A stretch of DNA of 22,198 bases from Akkermansiaceae bacterium (GTDB lineage Bacteria > Verrucomicrobiota > Verrucomicrobiia > Verrucomicrobiales > Akkermansiaceae): contig JACKQB010000012.1 of assembly GCA_024233115.1 (NCBI GenBank), positions 1 to 22,198 on the forward strand. Direction: 5' to 3'. Below are positions 16,674 to 22,198 of the stretch, piece after piece; position 1 is the stretch's first letter, and each line of letters opens with the position of its first letter. The translations under genes and the position numbers were made by a program. The notes beneath the pieces are model-generated. The model did no database searches. It saw only the letters and a program-made list of their open reading frames with translations, and was not told where the DNA came from.

Positions 16674-18014
16674 ATGAATCCCCCGCACCCGGACCGCCCT
16701 CCCACCATGGAAAAGGAAACTGAATCTGGAAAAGCCGCGCGCCTGCAATGGTGGACCGATGCACGGCTCGGTATGTTCATCCACTGGGGACTCTACTCCA
16801 TGGCCGCCCGCCATGAGTGGGTCAAACGCTACGAACGCATGAGCGACGAGGACTACCGGAAATATTTCGACCTCTTCGAGCCGGACCTCTATGACCCGCG
16901 TGAGTGGGCGCGGCTCGCCAGGGCCGCAGGGATGAAGTATGCTGTCATCACCGCCAAACACCACGAGGGCTTCTGCCTCTGGGACTCCCGGTTCACCGAT
17001 TACAAGGCGACGCGCACCGCCTGCGGCCGGGACCTGTTAGCCGAGTGGCTGGACGCCTTCCGCGCCGAGGGACTACGGGTCGGCGTTTACTACTCGTTGC
17101 TCGATTGGCACCACCCGCACTACCCGATCGACCGCAACCACCCACAGAGCGCGGACAGCGACGAAGGCTACGCCACGCTTAACCAGGGGCGCGAGCTGAA
17201 GATCTATCAGCAGTATATGAAAGACCAGATCCGCGAGCTGCTCACCGGCTACGGCGGGATCGACCTCATCTGGATGGACTATTCCTTTCCCTCGGGAAAA
17301 CACGGCAAGGGCCACGCCGACTGGGATTCGGAGAACCTGCTGGCCATGGTCCGGGAACTCCAGCCCGGTATCATCGTCAACGACCGGCTCGATCTGTTGG
17401 ACGTGGAGGGCGGCGGGGACTTCACCACCCCGGAGCAATACAAGGTTTCCAAATGGCCGGAGCGCAACGGCAAGCGACTGGCGTGGGAAACCTGCCAGAC
17501 CTTCTCGGGTTCATGGGGATACCACCGCGACGAGATGTCCTGGAAGACGCCGCGGCAACTGCTCGTCCTCCTCATCGAGTCGGTCAGCAAGGGGGGCAAC
17601 CTGCTGCTCAACGTGGGGCCGACGGCGCGCGGCACCATCGACGCCCGCGCCACCGCCAGCCTGGACGCCATCGGCGCCTGGATGAGGTTCAACCAGCGCG
17701 CCATCTACGGCTGCACCCAGGCGCCGGACACATTCAGCACACCGCCGCAGACGCTGCTCACCTGGCACCCCGGCACCCGCCGGATGTATGTCCACTTGCT
17801 CGACTACCCCATGGGCCACCTCCTGCTGCCGGGTTTCGGCGGCAAGGTCAGCTACGCCCAGTTCCTGCACGACGGCTCCGAAATCCGGGAAGGCACCCCG
17901 CCGGCCAACGTCACTTACAACGAGGAGCTGGCCGACTCCGACCTGTGCCTCGTGCTGCCCGTGGTCCAGCCCGATGTGGAAATCCCCGTCATCGAACTCT
18001 ATCTGAACGACTGA
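16674..18014 (+). CDS. Cytoplasmic GH29 alpha-L-fucosidase
   Basis: The 446-aa enzyme lacks a signal peptide and starts with a polar Pro-rich stretch, so it probably acts in the cytoplasm on imported fucosylated oligosaccharides. It has the classic GH29 motifs: RLGMFIHWGLYSM (31-43), ITAKHHEGFCLWDS (92-105), GVYYSLLDWH (137-146), and GGIDLIWMDYSFP with likely nucleophile Asp202. SVSKGGNLLLNVGPTARG marks the end of the barrel, followed by a C-terminal beta domain. It has no discoidin module and differs clearly from the exported GH29 in this window, so it is a paralogue of a different subgroup, not a recent duplicate. A downstream ATG at 16707 (MEKETES) is a possible alternative start. It is divergent from the GH2 gene and convergent with galM. 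Family call strong; cytoplasmic location inferred only from the missing signal. Confidence 0.9.
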   Translation: MNPPHPDRPPTMEKETESGKAARLQWWTDARLGMFIHWGLYSMAARHEWVKRYERMSDEDYRKYFDLFEPDLYDPREWARLARAAGMKYAVITAKHHEGFCLWDSRFTDYKATRTACGRDLLAEWLDAFRAEGLRVGVYYSLLDWHHPHYPIDRNHPQSADSDEGYATLNQGRELKIYQQYMKDQIRELLTGYGGIDLIWMDYSFPSGKHGKGHADWDSENLLAMVRELQPGIIVNDRLDLLDVEGGGDFTTPEQYKVSKWPERNGKRLAWETCQTFSGSWGYHRDEMSWKTPRQLLVLLIESVSKGGNLLLNVGPTARGTIDARATASLDAIGAWMRFNQRAIYGCTQAPDTFSTPPQTLLTWHPGTRRMYVHLLDYPMGHLLLPGFGGKVSYAQFLHDGSEIREGTPPANVTYNEELADSDLCLVLPVVQPDVEIPVIELYLND

Positions 18015-18025
18015 TCACCGCCGCG

Positions 18026-18030
18026 AAGGA
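18026..18030 (+). promoter_or_regulatory. Shine-Dalgarno sequence AAGGA before a small open reading frame
   Basis: AAGGA is spaced 7 bases from the ATG at 18038. It is the best-placed ribosome binding site in the window, where most gene starts have none, and it is the main argument that the small frame could be translated. Confidence 0.35.
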
Positions 18031-18037
18031 TAAAAAC

Positions 18038-18145
18038 ATGTTAGATGCGCATCTCCATACCGAGATCGACGGCTTGAACACCCCCTTTTCCTATCCCAGC
18101 CCCTTCGCTTTCGCGCGTATCGCCCTGAGGCACGTCAAGGTTTGA
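18038..18145 (+). CDS. Possible 35-aa small protein or remnant of a metal-hydrolase gene
   Basis: A 35-codon frame starts 23 bp after the fucosidase stop, behind a well-spaced AAGGA. It ends 11 bp inside the 3' end of the convergent galM gene. The peptide begins MLDAHLHTEIDG, which resembles the first strand of TatD/PHP/amidohydrolase-type metal enzymes (DAHxH), and continues with the Pro/Phe-rich SPFAFARIALRH. It could be a real small protein co-transcribed with the fucosidase, a degraded N-terminus of a lost hydrolase, or chance. No transmembrane or signal segment is evident. Confidence is low. Confidence 0.25.
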   Translation: MLDAHLHTEIDGLNTPFSYPSPFAFARIALRHVKV

Positions 18146-19310
18146 TGGAAAACCGGTGAACCATCGTATGGCTGTATGTCTCCCCTGGCTTTAGGATGGT
18201 ATTGGGAAAAGCAGGTTGGTTCGGGGAGTCCGGGTAGTGTTGGGTTTCCAGACAGAGTCCCGTTCTGTGCTGATAGCTCACGCCGGATTTTCCGGTGATG
18301 GTGCCATCGAGGAAATTGCCTCCATAGAATTGAATGCCAGGCTGGTCGGTCAGGATTTCCATGACCCGACCGGAACTTGGATCGCGCAGAGTGGCGGCGA
18401 GTCTTACGCCTTCACCTTTTCTGAGCACCCAGCAGTGGTCATAACCGCCACCGAGTTTCAACGCTTCGGTGTCTTCGTTCACGCGTTTGCCGATGGCTGT
18501 CGGAGCGGTGAAATCCATCGGTGTGCCCGCTACTGGAGCAATATCTCCGGTTGGGATCAGACCTGCGTTGGTCGGCAGGAAATGATCGGCTTCAAGCTTG
18601 AGGATGTGATTATTGATCGTATTGTTAGGGTCGCCGGTCAGGTTCCAGTAGGAGTGATGCACGATGTTGACCGGGGTCGCCTTATCGGTGGTGGCGGATG
18701 CCTGCCAAATCAGCTCGTTGTTTTCGGTGAGCCAGTAAGCGACAGTTACCTTGAGCGTCCCAGGGTATCCCTCTTCGCCATCCTTGGAGGTGTAGCTGAG
18801 CGACACCCCTTGAGCACCATCCTTGCTAACAGCCTCCCCTTTCCAGACCACTTTGTCGAACCCGACCTTACCGCCGTGCAGCGCGCAGGGAATGCCGCCG
18901 GGGTCGTTGTTGGTGGCAAGGGTGTAGTCCTTACCATCCAGACTGAACTTCCCGTGGGCGATGCGGTTGCCGTAGCGGCCTACCGTTGAGCCGAGGTAGG
19001 AGGTGTTGCTTTGCCATCCTTCCAGGGTATCGTATCCTAGGGTCACGTCGGCAGGTTTCCCGTCTTTGTCGGGCACTTCGAGGGAAACGAGAATGGCACC
19101 ATACTCGGAGATACGCGCCTTCATGCCCTTGGTGTTTGTCAGGGTGTAGATTTTGACCTCCTGGCCATCGATGTTTCCGTACGATGCGACCTCGCTGCCA
19201 GCCGTCCGGGCATTTTCCTGGTCGTTTTCCGTGGACGGGGTGTCTTTCGAACAGGCCGCGAGTCCGGCAAAGAGTGAGACGGTCAGAGCCGTTTGGATAA
19301 CTTGTTTCAT
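18135..19310 (-). CDS. galM: Lipoprotein aldose 1-epimerase (galactose mutarotase)
   Basis: The 391-aa protein interconverts alpha and beta anomers of hexoses such as galactose. The N-terminus (MKQVIQTALTVSLFAGLAAC) is a lipoprotein signal with lipobox LAAC and Cys20, so the enzyme is probably anchored in the envelope instead of the cytosol, where E. coli GalM resides. Conserved active-site features are all visible: CALHGGKVGFDKVVW with His145, NIVHHSYWNLTG with His219, GGGYDHCWVL with Asp291, and GLCLETQHYPDSPNQPAFP with catalytic base Glu355. The gene lies 31 bp downstream of the GH5-like gene, so both are very likely in one operon; mutarotation would act on sugars released outside the cytoplasm. 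The leader has a tandem TGGATGT (plus-strand reading, 19316-19329) of unknown meaning. Its 3' end overlaps a small plus-strand frame. Confidence 0.93.
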   Translation of the reverse strand: MKQVIQTALTVSLFAGLAACSKDTPSTENDQENARTAGSEVASYGNIDGQEVKIYTLTNTKGMKARISEYGAILVSLEVPDKDGKPADVTLGYDTLEGWQSNTSYLGSTVGRYGNRIAHGKFSLDGKDYTLATNNDPGGIPCALHGGKVGFDKVVWKGEAVSKDGAQGVSLSYTSKDGEEGYPGTLKVTVAYWLTENNELIWQASATTDKATPVNIVHHSYWNLTGDPNNTINNHILKLEADHFLPTNAGLIPTGDIAPVAGTPMDFTAPTAIGKRVNEDTEALKLGGGYDHCWVLRKGEGVRLAATLRDPSSGRVMEILTDQPGIQFYGGNFLDGTITGKSGVSYQHRTGLCLETQHYPDSPNQPAFPNTILKPGETYSHTMVHRFSIKP

Positions 19311-19341
19311 AGTCGTGGATGTTGGATGTTGCGTCTTTGAT

Positions 19342-20484
19342 CTACTTGGCTTTTTTGTTAGCCTTGCGGATGGTGGCCTTGATCAGTTCGATTTCGGCGG
19401 GGTCGAAGGGGGTGCCGTCCTGGCGGTAGATGTCGTGGAACCACACTTTCGGTTCGGGAGTTTTCCCGGGCTTTTCCCAGGTGTCCCAGCCGTAGATCGT
19501 GTTGGTTTTGCCGGCGACAAACCCCCAGTTCACGGCGGCGACGTTTTCCTTTTGCAGGATCGGCAGGCAGTCTTTGAAGGTGCTGCGCGGGCGCCCCATG
19601 TATTCGGTGCAGATGATCGGGCGGCCGAGTTTTTTCAACTGATTGATCTCCTTTTGCAGTGACTCAGGCGTCTTGTAGTTGTGGAAGGAGGTGACGTCCG
19701 CCCAGTTTTCCGCCGCCTCACGGCCGAGATTTCCTGACCAGGTGCAGGTGGTGACTGGCTGTGACAGACCGACCTCACGAGCCCAGATGTAAACATCGCG
19801 CAGCAGTGGCTTGTAGGGGTTGATTTTCTCTGCCTTGCCGGTGTGACCGTGGATGTCCTCGCGGAAATTGGGTCGGTTGCCGGGTTCATTGTAAAGGTCC
19901 CAGATGATGACACGCTGGTCGTCTTTGAACTTGGTGAGCACCGCCTTGACGTAGGTTTCGAGGCGTTTGCGGATCGATGCATCCTTGGTGTATTGCTTGA
20001 GCACCTTGAGTCCCGGGCTTTCGAGCCAGCCTGAGTTGTGCACTCCGGGCAGCGGCTCGGGCTGCTTGCCGACTTTAGGGTCGTCGAGCCAGCAGTCGTC
20101 AAAGATGACCAGCATCACCTTGATCTCATGTTTGTCGGCCAGCGCGAGAAATTGGTCCACGCGGTCGAGGAAGCCTTTGGGGTCGGCCTGGTAGGCGAGG
20201 TCGTGCAGATACACCCGGATGAAGTTAAACCCGAGATCGTGCGCCATTTTCAGCTCCTTGTCGTTGGTTTTTTCATCCCAGGTGTCGGCCTGGAACATCT
20301 CCAGCTGATTGATGGCGTTGCTGGGGATGAAGTTGCAGCCGACCAGCCACGGGTATTGGTCATACCATTGCTGCGCCTGCTCTTTCGACCATCGGTTGGT
20401 CGCGGGTGTGGTCTCAGCGTGCGCGCTGGCGATGATGCCTGTCAGGCCGAGGGAGAGGATGATGCGGGAGATGTTCTTTTTCAT
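19342..20484 (-). CDS. Exported GH5-like (cellulase-superfamily) endoglycosidase
   Basis: The 380-aa protein has a signal peptide (MKKNISRIILSLGLTGIIASAHA) and a single (beta/alpha)8 domain of clan GH-A. Key motifs are LGFNFIRVYLHDL (84-96), HEIKVMLVIFDDCW (119-132), VIIWDLYNEPGN with acid/base Glu200, and RPIICTEYMGRP with nucleophile Glu294. VAAVNWGFVAGKTNTIYGW near the end gives the aromatic strand-8 Trp. These show a retaining beta-glycosidase of GH5 or a close relative. Substrate (beta-mannan, beta-glucan, xylan or another) cannot be decided; an endo-acting role is inferred from length and secretion. It is transcribed ahead of galM (31-bp gap). An inverted repeat begins 18 bp before the start codon. 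The gene for the unknown exported protein lies 289 bp upstream on the same strand. Confidence 0.85.
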   Translation of the reverse strand: MKKNISRIILSLGLTGIIASAHAETTPATNRWSKEQAQQWYDQYPWLVGCNFIPSNAINQLEMFQADTWDEKTNDKELKMAHDLGFNFIRVYLHDLAYQADPKGFLDRVDQFLALADKHEIKVMLVIFDDCWLDDPKVGKQPEPLPGVHNSGWLESPGLKVLKQYTKDASIRKRLETYVKAVLTKFKDDQRVIIWDLYNEPGNRPNFREDIHGHTGKAEKINPYKPLLRDVYIWAREVGLSQPVTTCTWSGNLGREAAENWADVTSFHNYKTPESLQKEINQLKKLGRPIICTEYMGRPRSTFKDCLPILQKENVAAVNWGFVAGKTNTIYGWDTWEKPGKTPEPKVWFHDIYRQDGTPFDPAEIELIKATIRKANKKAK

Positions 20485-20773
20485 ACGAGTATTCGAGCCA
20501 CAACTTGAAGTGAATCATTCGTATGTCAAGTTTGAGTCAATACAGAAGGCAAAACCTCATCGCGAGGAAACCACTGGTTGCCACCGGTGCCGCCTAGATC
20601 CAGGGAACACCGGAGCACCTGGTCAATGCGCTGAAAAAGCTCACAGCGGACAACCTTTCCAATCTTACACCGCACCCGTTCCCCGTGTTTATGGACTACC
20701 CACACCCACCGATGTGAGTGTGGCTCAAGGCGTTCCGCCAGATGGAACAAAACTGATGCTGAACGGGGCTTGG
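20485..20773. other. 289-bp non-coding gap between the unknown exported protein and GH5 genes
   Basis: I find no convincing gene here. The GH5-proximal end holds the AACTTGA/TCAAGTT inverted repeat and a TTGACA (minus strand, 20524-20529) that could be a -35 element, although no good -10 follows at 17 bp. Nearer the other gene, CCACAC and GTGTGG (around 20697-20722) can pair around a 12-base loop and might end the upstream transcript, but no T-run follows. Confidence 0.5.
20502..20532. promoter_or_regulatory. 7-bp perfect inverted repeat just before the GH5-galM operon
   Basis: AACTTGA (20502-20508) and TCAAGTT (20526-20532) form a perfect inverted repeat with a 17-bp spacer. Inside it a smaller palindrome GAAT-C-ATTC (20512-20520) has almost the same centre. 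The element lies 18 bp before the GH5 start and overlaps a minus-strand TTGACA, so it could be an operator for a dimeric repressor or activator, or a 5' leader hairpin. Confidence 0.45.
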
Positions 20774-21652
20774 TTACTTCACTTCGATCACGAAGGGTTT
20801 CATGGTTGTATCGCCCATGGGACGCGACCAGATGAGTTCAAAACCTTCCCACAGCTTCCCTTTGTCGCTCTTCCCCGGGTTTTTAAATGTGAATGCTCCC
20901 TTTTTATCGAGCGTTTCAAAAATCAGCTTCTTACCCTCTTGGCCGTCCATATCGGACTCCAATTTGCGGATACCCCCTTTGGCGTTTTCCTCTGATAGGA
21001 TTTCGACTTCCTCGTAGGTCTTGAGCATCACGCGTTTGCCGTCCTTCGCTCGGATGAACCTCACCCTGTCTTTACGCATTCGGGTCTTTGCCTTTTTTTC
21101 GTCCGTGTAGATGCTGGGGTACATCGAAGGAAACCTGACCTTGTAGGCGAAGAACACCTTGGTGCCCTTGACGTCTCCTTTATCCAGAACTTTACCGTCT
21201 AGAATAATTCGGCTGCGATCATACTTCACCGTCACCTCCACCTTCGTCCCGTCTGGGGTCTCGGCTGTAAATTTAACATCTTCGTGATCCAACCCCGCCT
21301 TCAAAGATGTCGCAAAACCTTCGTCCTCCTTGAAGCTCCTGTAGTAGGTATTCCCTTGGTCATTCTCAATCATTACCTGGGGAAGAACTCGAATGATCCG
21401 TGTATGGCTTACGCGTTGTTTATTTCTGTCCATCAAGATGAGCTCCATTTGCCCCTCATCGTTAATTCCAAACTCGTAGCCTCGCTCTTGATGCCCGGAG
21501 AAGATTCCCGTCCACGGGGTCTCGCTCAGACTGGGCAGTCGTTGGGCTTGAAGTGTCGGACCAAGCAAGATGGCTCCTGCATAGACACAACTGCCCGCAA
21601 TCCTAACAAGGTGAGTTTTCATCCCACTTTTATTCATCATGGGCGTCAGCAT
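20774..21652 (-). CDS. Exported protein of unknown function
   Basis: The 292-aa protein carries an N-terminal export signal. The ATG at 21622 gives the cleanest signal peptide (MKTHLVRIAGSCVYAGAILL, cut near LQA-QRLPS). Earlier ATGs at 21652, 21640 and 21637 add up to ten residues, and none of the four has a clear ribosome binding site. The mature protein is rich in charged residues and beta-strand patterns: WTGIFSGHQERGYEFGIN, GQMELILMDRNKQRVSHTRII, TKVEVTVKYDRSRIILDGK, GFELIWSRPMG. No transmembrane helix, catalytic motif or cysteine cluster is visible in the mature part. I do not recognise a family. The gene has the same orientation as GH5-galM, but a 289-bp gap makes co-transcription uncertain. 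The putative left end of an insertion sequence starts about 36 bp upstream, which may have displaced the native promoter. Confidence 0.75.
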   Translation of the reverse strand: MLTPMMNKSGMKTHLVRIAGSCVYAGAILLGPTLQAQRLPSLSETPWTGIFSGHQERGYEFGINDEGQMELILMDRNKQRVSHTRIIRVLPQVMIENDQGNTYYRSFKEDEGFATSLKAGLDHEDVKFTAETPDGTKVEVTVKYDRSRIILDGKVLDKGDVKGTKVFFAYKVRFPSMYPSIYTDEKKAKTRMRKDRVRFIRAKDGKRVMLKTYEEVEILSEENAKGGIRKLESDMDGQEGKKLIFETLDKKGAFTFKNPGKSDKGKLWEGFELIWSRPMGDTTMKPFVIEVK

Positions 21653-21687
21653 AATAAAGCAATCGGCTGCTGTCCATGCTGGAAATA

Positions 21688-21707
21688 GGGCTTCCTGAAA
21701 AAGTCGC
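21688..21707 (+). repeat. Candidate left terminal inverted repeat
   Basis: The 20-base sequence GGGCTTCCTGAAAAAGTCGC has the look of an IS terminus and lies 219 bp before the transposase start. Only one copy is in the window. Confidence 0.35.
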
Positions 21708-21849
21708 TCATGCGGGGAATTGATATTTCCGGATCAAGGGAGGGAACGCTAGATGCTCAGCGTTTGGGTTGTGGGATGCGCCTACGCTGCGTGTGCAAAA
21801 TAGAACGGAAATAGAAATAAAAGGCCTGTCCTGAATGGAGCGAACTTAA

Positions 21850-21888
21850 GGCCAATTTCGTTCCAAAAAGTTAGACGAAAAGCTGGCC
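21850..21888 (+). promoter_or_regulatory. Stem-loop in the transposase leader
   Basis: GGCC (21850-21853) pairs with GGCC (21885-21888), and TTTCGT (21856-21861) with ACGAAA (21875-21880), around a 13-base loop. The hairpin ends 18 bp before the transposase GTG and could limit read-through transcription or translation, as leader structures do in some insertion sequences. Confidence 0.4.
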
Positions 21889-21906
21889 GGTGTACGGTTA
21901 TAGAGT

Positions 21907-22198
21907 GTGAAAAAACAACAGTTCCTGACCAACTTTCCGCTCACCGTTTTTGCCACAGCCAGACGACGCCTGCAAGCAGAGATACGCACTCGCAGAGAAC
22001 GTATTCTTACCGATTCCATCAGCGGCTATGCCCTTCTTTTCGGGCACGTGATTTCAGCGGGTTTTCTGCGTGGGATAGACCCCACCAAAAGGCAGCGCGG
22101 CTTCGGCCACATCCCTGTTTTCTGGGCATGGCTTGCACAGATCCTTGAAACGAATGCTTCCTGCAACAAAGCCGTGGGCCTGATCCAAGGCTGGTGCC
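21907..22198 (+). CDS. IS4-type transposase, N-terminal fragment (runs off the window)
   Basis: An open frame begins with GTG at 21907 (VKKQQFLTNFPLTVF) and is still open at the window edge after 97 codons. The first residues form a basic helical region (ATARRRLQAEIRTRRERI) suited to DNA binding. The later segment FGHIPVFWAWLAQILETNAS followed by CNKAVGLIQGWC strongly recalls the N-terminal part of IS4-family DDE transposases common in Verrucomicrobia and Planctomycetes, where a FWAFLxQVL-type motif precedes the catalytic core. The DDE residues are beyond the window, so activity cannot be judged. A GTG start and weak ribosome binding would keep expression low, usual for transposases. The family call rests on recognition only. 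Confidence 0.7.
   Translation, partial: MKKQQFLTNFPLTVFATARRRLQAEIRTRRERILTDSISGYALLFGHVISAGFLRGIDPTKRQRGFGHIPVFWAWLAQILETNASCNKAVGLIQGWC

Larger units (their letters stand above)
21688..22198 (+). mobile_element. Left part of an IS4-type insertion sequence, cut by the window edge
   Basis: The element is recognised from its transposase N-terminus (see the partial gene at 21907). The left boundary is a guess: GGGCTTCCTGAAAAAGTCGC at 21688-21707 resembles the GGGCTT...GAAAAAGTC ends seen in several IS families. The matching right end and target duplication lie outside the window, so the boundary is unproven. The 254 bp between the neighbouring gene start and the transposase hold only this sequence, a small hairpin (AACGCT/AGCGTT at 21745-21764) and the leader hairpin. 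Confidence 0.5.

Noticed and set aside
17453..18145. A 230-codon plus-strand frame overlapping the cytoplasmic fucosidase
   Set aside because: Most of it is an Arg/Pro/Ala-rich out-of-frame reading of the GH29 gene. Only the last 35 codons, behind the AAGGA site, are kept as a separate low-confidence item.
19316..19329. Tandem TGGATGT repeat in the galM leader
   Set aside because: Two 7-base copies in a short spacer can arise by chance and no second example supports a regulatory role.
20309..20995. A 228-codon plus-strand frame spanning the GH5 / unknown-protein gap
   Set aside because: It overlaps the coding ends of both minus-strand genes and has no domain or signal; the gap itself shows no coding character.

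Overview
The window looks like a chromosomal stretch of a marine- or gut-type Verrucomicrobiota bacterium. I infer this from four things: a very large pseudopilin-like protein with the Verru_Chthon cassette protein A layout, an ECF-type sigma factor overlapping a FecR-LamG gene, a dense set of exported glycoside hydrolases, and start sites that mostly lack a Shine-Dalgarno sequence. No tRNA, rRNA or CRISPR array is visible.

Region 1 (8-7200, plus strand) is a likely four-gene operon. It encodes a 1332-aa pseudopilin/cassette protein A, a 281-aa exported protein of unknown function, an ECF-like sigma-70 factor, and a membrane FecR-domain protein with a C-terminal LamG domain. The sigma factor and FecR genes overlap by 4 bases. 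Together they suggest a surface-assembly module with its own sigma/anti-sigma pair. Its upstream part probably lies outside the window.

Region 2 (7242-16443, minus strand) runs, in transcription order: GH2 beta-galactosidase-like enzyme with an inserted discoidin domain, small PepSY-type membrane protein, exported DUF4920-like cysteine protein, GH38 alpha-mannosidase, exported GH29 alpha-L-fucosidase. A 230-bp divergent region separates the GH2 gene from a second, apparently cytoplasmic GH29 fucosidase on the plus strand (16674-18014).

Region 3 (18135-21652, minus strand) holds an exported protein of unknown function, then a secreted GH5-like endoglycosidase and a lipoprotein aldose 1-epimerase (GalM) with only 31 bp between them. 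The combination of alpha-fucose-, alpha-mannose- and beta-galactose-releasing enzymes with a mutarotase and an endoglycosidase reads as a locus for dismantling a fucosylated heteroglycan, such as an N-glycan-like, mucin-like or hemicellulose substrate. No sulfatase, SusC/SusD pair, transporter or regulator is present in the window.

Region 4 (about 21688 to the window edge) is the left end of an IS4-type insertion sequence, with the first 97 codons of its transposase.

Candidate regulatory signals include a LacI-family-like palindrome before the exported fucosidase, a 7-bp inverted repeat just before the GH5 gene, three TGTCCA half-sites in the GH2/GH29 divergent region, and a hairpin in the transposase leader.
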